Virus record (IMG/VR): IMGVR_UViG_3300043395_000119
Location: 1 to 29,671 of that record
Reading direction: 5' to 3' (one strand)
Length of the DNA: 29,671 bases
From: a virus
The first letter of the stretch is position 1; the number at the start of each line of letters is the position of its first letter. The notes under the pieces were generated by a model. That model did not search any database. It was not told where the DNA came from and saw only the letters and a list, made by a program, of their open reading frames with translations. Shown here one piece after another: positions 26,306 through 29,671 of this stretch. The position numbers and the translations under genes were made by a program.

Positions 26306-27010
26306 CTATTGTGAGACAACTTCGTAGTCAAGACCGAAGCCAATACCGAATCCAGCCTTAGCAGCACGTTCTCCCTGATAAGAAATAATATCATTAGGGT
26401 CACTAGTAGCACCATTTGAGGCTACCCTGGCTTTCATTGCTTCCCAAGGGTCTACCTCATCATTCTTACCACTAGCATTATCTAAGTCTACCCCTTGCAT
26501 TGCAGCCAAGAACTTCTTTTCGTTATAATCCAGTTCTCTGATAGACTCAAGGATAGCCATTAGTTCTGGCATAGATAGGTTTGTTTCTATTTCATCAAAG
26601 TTTTTCCAAGCACCCAAGACAAACAATTCTGATTCCAATTTAACCAAATCTAGTTTTTCCCAACTATCGTCTTTGTCTCTTGGTTGTTGCTTTGGCTGTG
26701 GATTACTATTAGTTTCATCAACCTTATTCATCTTGATACCTGCACAATATTCAATAATTTTATAGATTGTTGGAAGGTCAATATTGTCTTCTACTTTTTC
26801 TACAGTTGCTAGTGATGGATAATACTGCTTCATTGATACCGCCACACATTTGGTTAAAACTACCAAGGATTGTTCGTCATTCATTGAATCATTAATTAAA
26901 TTAAAATACTCCATAAACTGTCTTAGGTATTTTATCTTCAATGGACCAATCTCTAATTTGGTTCCGTCAACTAGTTCTATTTCAGTAGTTTCGTATATTT
27001 TTGTAGGCAT
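26306..27010 (-). CDS. Tail assembly chaperone, long G+T-like protein in one frame
   Basis: A 234-residue protein. Residues 1-94 are the chaperone domain shared with the 108-residue neighbour. A P/Q/D-rich linker (SNPQPKQQPRDKDDSWEK) follows. The C-terminal region resembles the T part of frameshifted chaperones in other phages: ELDYNEKKFLAAMQGVDLD at about 165-184, DPWEAMKARVASNGATSDPNDI at 193-214, then AAKAGFGIGFGLDYEVVSQ at the end. Here the whole G+T layout is read in one frame. The start ATG at 27010 has no Shine-Dalgarno; an extended -10 box sits six bases upstream and a terminator just before that. Expression is therefore likely low compared with the short form. Confidence 0.8.
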   Translation of the reverse strand: MPTKIYETTEIELVDGTKLEIGPLKIKYLRQFMEYFNLINDSMNDEQSLVVLTKCVAVSMKQYYPSLATVEKVEDNIDLPTIYKIIEYCAGIKMNKVDETNSNPQPKQQPRDKDDSWEKLDLVKLESELFVLGAWKNFDEIETNLSMPELMAILESIRELDYNEKKFLAAMQGVDLDNASGKNDEVDPWEAMKARVASNGATSDPNDIISYQGERAAKAGFGIGFGLDYEVVSQ

Positions 27011-27016
27011 TAATAT

Positions 27017-27025
27017 ATTATACCA
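27017..27025 (-). promoter_or_regulatory. Extended -10 promoter directly before ATG (leaderless start candidate)
   Basis: TGG-TATAAT on the minus strand with six bases (ATATTA) before the ATG at 27010, so the expected start of transcription falls on the ATG itself. There is no -35; that region is taken up by the terminator stem. No ribosome binding site is present. Confidence 0.5.
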
Positions 27026-27060
27026 AAAAGAAACTGCCCCAGGAGCAATCCCAGGGCAGT
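27023..27060 (-). terminator. Intrinsic terminator after the major tail gene
   Basis: On the minus strand ACTGCCCTGGGA and TCCTGGGGCAGT form a 12-bp stem with two G-U wobbles and a four-base loop (TTGC), followed by TTTCTTTTT. On the plus strand the two wobbles become mismatches, so the terminator is oriented for minus-strand transcripts. It begins 17 bases after the major tail stop codon and would limit read-through into the chaperone and tape measure genes. Confidence 0.9.
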
Positions 27061-27077
27061 CTCAACACTATTAAATT

Positions 27078-27848
27078 TTAGTAGTTGCGGTCAACAATCT
27101 TACCGTAAGTACCGTTGTCGTCTGGAAGCAGACGGAATGATACTTCGAAAGCAGTTGCTGAGTCACGCTTCGCTGATACTGTAACTGAATCGATTGAAAC
27201 AGCACGGTATGCGATGTAGACACGCTCTGCCTGGTCGCTGAGTGAAGGAGTTCCTGTCACACCAGACTTGTTTCCAACTCCTGGACCAACAGCGATAATA
27301 CCACGTTCGATTGGGTAGTCACCAAGGTCACCAGATGTTAGGTTTAGGAATCGTCCTGAGTCAACTACAGTTGCAACTAGTGTTGCAGCAGTGACAGAAC
27401 TTCCGTATAGACCAGCGGTTAGGCTAGCAAGACCCTGTGTTTCAAGTTGAGTCTCGTTAAGGTTAACTGTACCAAAGTCAGATGTCTTACCAGCAATTGC
27501 TAGGAGAAGGTTCTCCAGGGTTGCTTCGGCAAGAGTTGTCTTCAGTGTAACCTTCATACCCTGCTTAAAGATTTTAGCGGTGTCTAGTAGTTGGTCTACC
27601 ATAACCTCACCAAAGTCTGGAGCAAAGGTAAGTTCCAAACCGTTGTTTGTGTAACCAACGTTGCGGAATGCTGGAGAACCAGTAGGAGTAATTGCAGGGT
27701 TGTATCGTAGTGAGAGAGTCTCACGGTATGATTCACCAGCAACAAAACCTGGGATGGTTGTAGCAGTTAGCGAGTTTGAGTCGGTTGTAACGAATAGAGC
27801 AGCAGCACCAACTAGAATGTTGGTATTTGTACCTCTTGTATATGCCAT
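27078..27848 (-). CDS. Major tail (tube) protein
   Basis: A 256-residue protein predicted to form the tail tube. It is beta-rich with few charges, and includes GLELTFAPDFGEVMVDQLLD (about 71-90), a pattern that fits phage tube proteins in which a strand leads to a helix. VSAKRDSATAFEVSFRLLPD near the end fits a final beta-hairpin. The size, the position between the tail terminator and chaperone genes, and the strong expression signals (own promoter, leader of about 47 bases, GAGGTG site at 27856-27861 seven bases from the ATG, terminator after it) all fit the most abundant tail protein. An added Ig-like domain is not evident. Confidence 0.88.
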   Translation of the reverse strand: MAYTRGTNTNILVGAAALFVTTDSNSLTATTIPGFVAGESYRETLSLRYNPAITPTGSPAFRNVGYTNNGLELTFAPDFGEVMVDQLLDTAKIFKQGMKVTLKTTLAEATLENLLLAIAGKTSDFGTVNLNETQLETQGLASLTAGLYGSSVTAATLVATVVDSGRFLNLTSGDLGDYPIERGIIAVGPGVGNKSGVTGTPSLSDQAERVYIAYRAVSIDSVTVSAKRDSATAFEVSFRLLPDDNGTYGKIVDRNY

Positions 27849-27901
27849 ATTTTTTCACCTCTTTTTCATATGTAAAATATGGACGGTGTTTCCTCTGTAT
27901 T

Positions 27902-27930
27902 AGTATACCATGCCTTTTAAAACTAATCAA
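27902..27930 (-). promoter_or_regulatory. Promoter for the major tail gene
   Basis: Minus strand: TTGATT (-35, 27925-27930, four of six), a 17-base spacer and TATACT (-10, 27902-27907, five of six) with an extended TGG in front. The -35 touches the stop codon of the tail-terminator gene. Transcription would start near 27895, giving a leader of about 47 bases that contains a small hairpin (CATAT/ATATG) and the GAGGTG site. Confidence 0.75.
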
Positions 27931-28447
27931 GTTCAAGCATGGTATAGTCGTAGTAGACTACTAGTTTGTTACCGCCATAAGTTCTGGCAGTTCCAAAATT
28001 GATAATATCCCTAGTTTCTTGAAGTTGGAATACCTTAAAATTATGGAATCTAAAGTTTGGCTCAAGGCTTTCACCTTCTACAGTAATAGAACCTTTTTTG
28101 ACACACCACTCATTTAGTTCTTCGGCTGATTCATCTTCTCTATCAAGAAGTCTATTTACTTTTTCAGTAATTTTAATCATGTTGATGATTGAGTTTTCAG
28201 CAGTAGCATAAAAGTAATAAAGTAGTTCTTCACATTTAATGTGTGGAAATGGTGACTTACGCATACGAAGAAGTCTGTCATATGTACACATCACTCCACC
28301 TGGTGGAAAGTATTCAGTCACATCGTTTATAGTAGATGGTGTAGTTGGAAAGAATGGAACAGTGTCAAAACCAAGACCTTCAAGTTTTTCCTGTAGATAG
28401 GCATTAACCCAAAGTACTGGCGTATTCAAAATAGATGTTTTACTCAT
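27923..28447 (-). CDS. Tail terminator-like protein
   Basis: A 174-residue protein in the standard tail-terminator position just before the major tail gene. It has an alpha/beta layout: an N-terminal helix (VLWVNAYLQEKLEGLG), a proline-rich loop (FFPTTPS), strand-like VMCTYDRLLRMRKSPF, a long helix (ENSIINMIKITEKVNRLLD) and final strands (KLVVYYDYTMLELD). Tail terminators cap the tube and join it to the head. The call depends mainly on gene order and size. Its ATG overlaps the preceding stop (ATGA), so it is translationally coupled to the neck gene. Confidence 0.65.
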   Translation of the reverse strand: MSKTSILNTPVLWVNAYLQEKLEGLGFDTVPFFPTTPSTINDVTEYFPPGGVMCTYDRLLRMRKSPFPHIKCEELLYYFYATAENSIINMIKITEKVNRLLDREDESAEELNEWCVKKGSITVEGESLEPNFRFHNFKVFQLQETRDIINFGTARTYGGNKLVVYYDYTMLELD

Positions 28448-29127
28448 TGTTCTATTTTACCACCTTTAATGACCCATTCGTAGCCAACTCTAAAGCCTAG
28501 TGGCTTACCCTGTATAGAACCACTCTTAAGATTATCCTTATATGGTTTAGGATTGTTGAAGTGTTCTAGAATACCGCTTGAAACTATGAATGACTGAGAG
28601 AAATAGTTGTCAAAGAAGTTTTTTAAAGTCTTTTCAAATCCACCCTGTACTCCAGAACCACCAGGATTTGTAACAACTATTGGCTTCTTAGTAAAAATTT
28701 GTTCGCCATTATCGTCAAATGATAGGACTCCGCCCTTCACTCTTGGTCTAATAATTACTGGATTGCCATCTTCCATAATGGTTGCTTTGTTATAAAATGG
28801 TTCTGTAGAGCCATTGGAGTAAGAGGTTGATTGTGAAAATGTATAGTTAAATGACAATGTATTTTTACCTTGAACTATATAATCAATATCAAACAATCTT
28901 GCTTCTGGACTACCAGTTTGATACCACTCATAGACATGGTGTAGTGTTTCTGGATTTACTCTAGCATTAGAGTCAATAAAGTTTTTCATAAGTTCTATGA
29001 CAGATGTTCCAAGGTTATTCATAAACTCTGGTTTGGCTGCTTCGATGCCATCTAGAAATCCTGTTGAATATTGGACTATATTGTTTAATTGATTTATTAA
29101 AGACTTTGCTTCAAGGTTTACAATCAT
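28444..29127 (-). CDS. Neck / head-tail joining protein
   Basis: A 227-residue protein. The N-terminal half is helical (AKSLINQLNNIVQYSTGFLDGI; LGTSVIELMKNFIDSNARV) and contains PETLHHVYEWYQTGS, followed by beta-strands (NTLSFNYTFSQSTSYS; PVIIRPRVKGGVLSFDDNG). The C-terminal part has a long helix and RVGYEWVIKGGKIEQ. This resembles HK97 gp10-like neck proteins in layout but is longer. It sits between a head-closure-like gene and the tail terminator, with ATGA overlaps on both sides. The exact neck role is inferred from gene order. Confidence 0.6.
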   Translation of the reverse strand: MIVNLEAKSLINQLNNIVQYSTGFLDGIEAAKPEFMNNLGTSVIELMKNFIDSNARVNPETLHHVYEWYQTGSPEARLFDIDYIVQGKNTLSFNYTFSQSTSYSNGSTEPFYNKATIMEDGNPVIIRPRVKGGVLSFDDNGEQIFTKKPIVVTNPGGSGVQGGFEKTLKNFFDNYFSQSFIVSSGILEHFNNPKPYKDNLKSGSIQGKPLGFRVGYEWVIKGGKIEQ

Positions 29128-29570
29128 AGGTCAACCGCCTGATTCTCTGAGCGTCTAAGAATAACTTTATAATATTCAACTTTACCAAATGGTCCAACGA
29201 TGGGATTTAGTGTTGCAATCTCAAACAATGTTGGATTACCAGAACGTGGTCCTGAACTTTCGTTATAAATAATTTGTCCATCATTGCCACGAATATTAGT
29301 AATAATAATGTTAGTGATAGAATACAGAGATTCAGTGCTTGCCACTGTTGGGTCATTTTTAACCCTACCGATAATAGAATTATCAATATTGATATTGGCT
29401 TCTGTGCCAACATCTTGTTTATATTTGCTTCCAGCAACATTGAAAAAGCAAGCAATAGTCTTATCTAAAACCCATTGCTTCTTTACATTGCCATATGCCC
29501 CAACATCAACTATTGGATAATAGATGTCCGCAAGTAGTGGGTAAGCAAAGTCTGTAGTTTCGCATATCAT
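29124..29570 (-). CDS. Head closure / head-tail stopper-like protein
   Basis: A 148-residue, beta-rich protein (VKKQWVLDKTIACFFNVAG; SLYSITNIIITNIRGNDG; FGKVEYYKVILRRSEN). The order and size fit the head-closure or stopper protein that sits under the portal and adaptor. No diagnostic motif is visible, so the call is positional. The start ATG at 29570 overlaps the stop of the upstream gene (ATGA), with an AGGA site about seven bases upstream. Confidence 0.55.
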   Translation of the reverse strand: MICETTDFAYPLLADIYYPIVDVGAYGNVKKQWVLDKTIACFFNVAGSKYKQDVGTEANINIDNSIIGRVKNDPTVASTESLYSITNIIITNIRGNDGQIIYNESSGPRSGNPTLFEIATLNPIVGPFGKVEYYKVILRRSENQAVDL

Positions 29571-29671
29571 AGCAATCCTGGTTTAATGAGTGTGCCCTTA
29601 TAGTTACTAAGGATTTTATCTACAATCATGTTTCCAGTACCCTCCAAAAATTGTGGTGCAAACTTAATGTC
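29567..29671 (-). CDS. C-terminal fragment of an upstream connector gene
   Basis: An open frame enters from the right edge and ends with TGA at 29567-29569. The last residues include FAPQFLEGTGNMIVDKILSN and end KGTLIKPGLL. The ATGA overlap with the next gene, the shared direction and the close packing support a real gene end. In this position a head-tail adaptor or other connector protein is expected, but 34 residues are too few to identify it. Confidence 0.55.
   Translation of the reverse strand, partial: DIKFAPQFLEGTGNMIVDKILSNYKGTLIKPGLL

Noticed and set aside
26850-27074. Plus-strand open frame across the chaperone start and terminator
   Set aside because: It crosses a terminator hairpin, has no supporting ribosome binding site and opposes a real gene.
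27849-27922. Possible riboswitch or small RNA in the major tail leader
   Set aside because: The leader of about 47 bases has only a 5-bp AT hairpin before the GAGGTG site, too little for a riboswitch call.
1-29671. tRNA genes, CRISPR arrays, integrase, attachment sites, insertion sequences
   Set aside because: I looked for cloverleaf-like GTTCRANYC segments, regular direct repeats and transposase or integrase motifs and saw none. Coding density leaves almost no free space; the longest gap is about 116 bases.

Overview
The window is a continuous piece of a tailed double-stranded DNA bacteriophage (or prophage-like) genome with siphovirus-type tail genes. It is AT-rich by eye. Every convincing gene lies on the minus strand, so transcription runs from right to left. 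There are no rRNAs, tRNAs, CRISPR arrays, insertion sequences or integrase genes. Gene starts are tightly packed, with ATGA/TAATG overlaps. The host cannot be named from the sequence alone. The tail-gene style, MerR-like helix-turn-helix protein and possible leaderless starts would fit an actinobacterial host, but that is inference.

Right end (29671 to about 26000): the tail end of an upstream gene, three translationally coupled connector/neck/tail-terminator genes, then the major tail (tube) protein with its own leader and promoter. A strong intrinsic terminator follows. Next come two related tail-assembly-chaperone genes: a long G+T-like one with an extended -10 box directly before its ATG, and a short G-only paralogue with its own promoter and a strong ribosome binding site.

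Middle (25917 to about 7650): a 2848-residue tape measure protein carrying a large internal insert, then a distal-tail-like protein, a 1602-residue tail hub/minor tail protein with a LamG-like insertion, and four smaller tail-tip or fibre proteins that share beta-rich modules.

Left end (7647 to 1): a MerR-like DNA-binding protein, two small unknown genes, then a replication module: DnaB-family helicase, a small unknown gene overlapping the primase by 100 bases, DnaG-type primase, a T4 gp32-like zinc single-strand-binding protein, a DnaE-type DNA polymerase III alpha subunit, and the start of a MazG-like nucleotide pyrophosphohydrolase. The SSB and the polymerase have recognisable sigma70-type promoters, with a terminator between them.

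Most worth a second look: the split, frameshift-free arrangement of the tail chaperones with contrasting translation signals; the kinase-like motif pattern inside the tape measure insert; and the repeated extended -10 boxes placed at or just before start codons.
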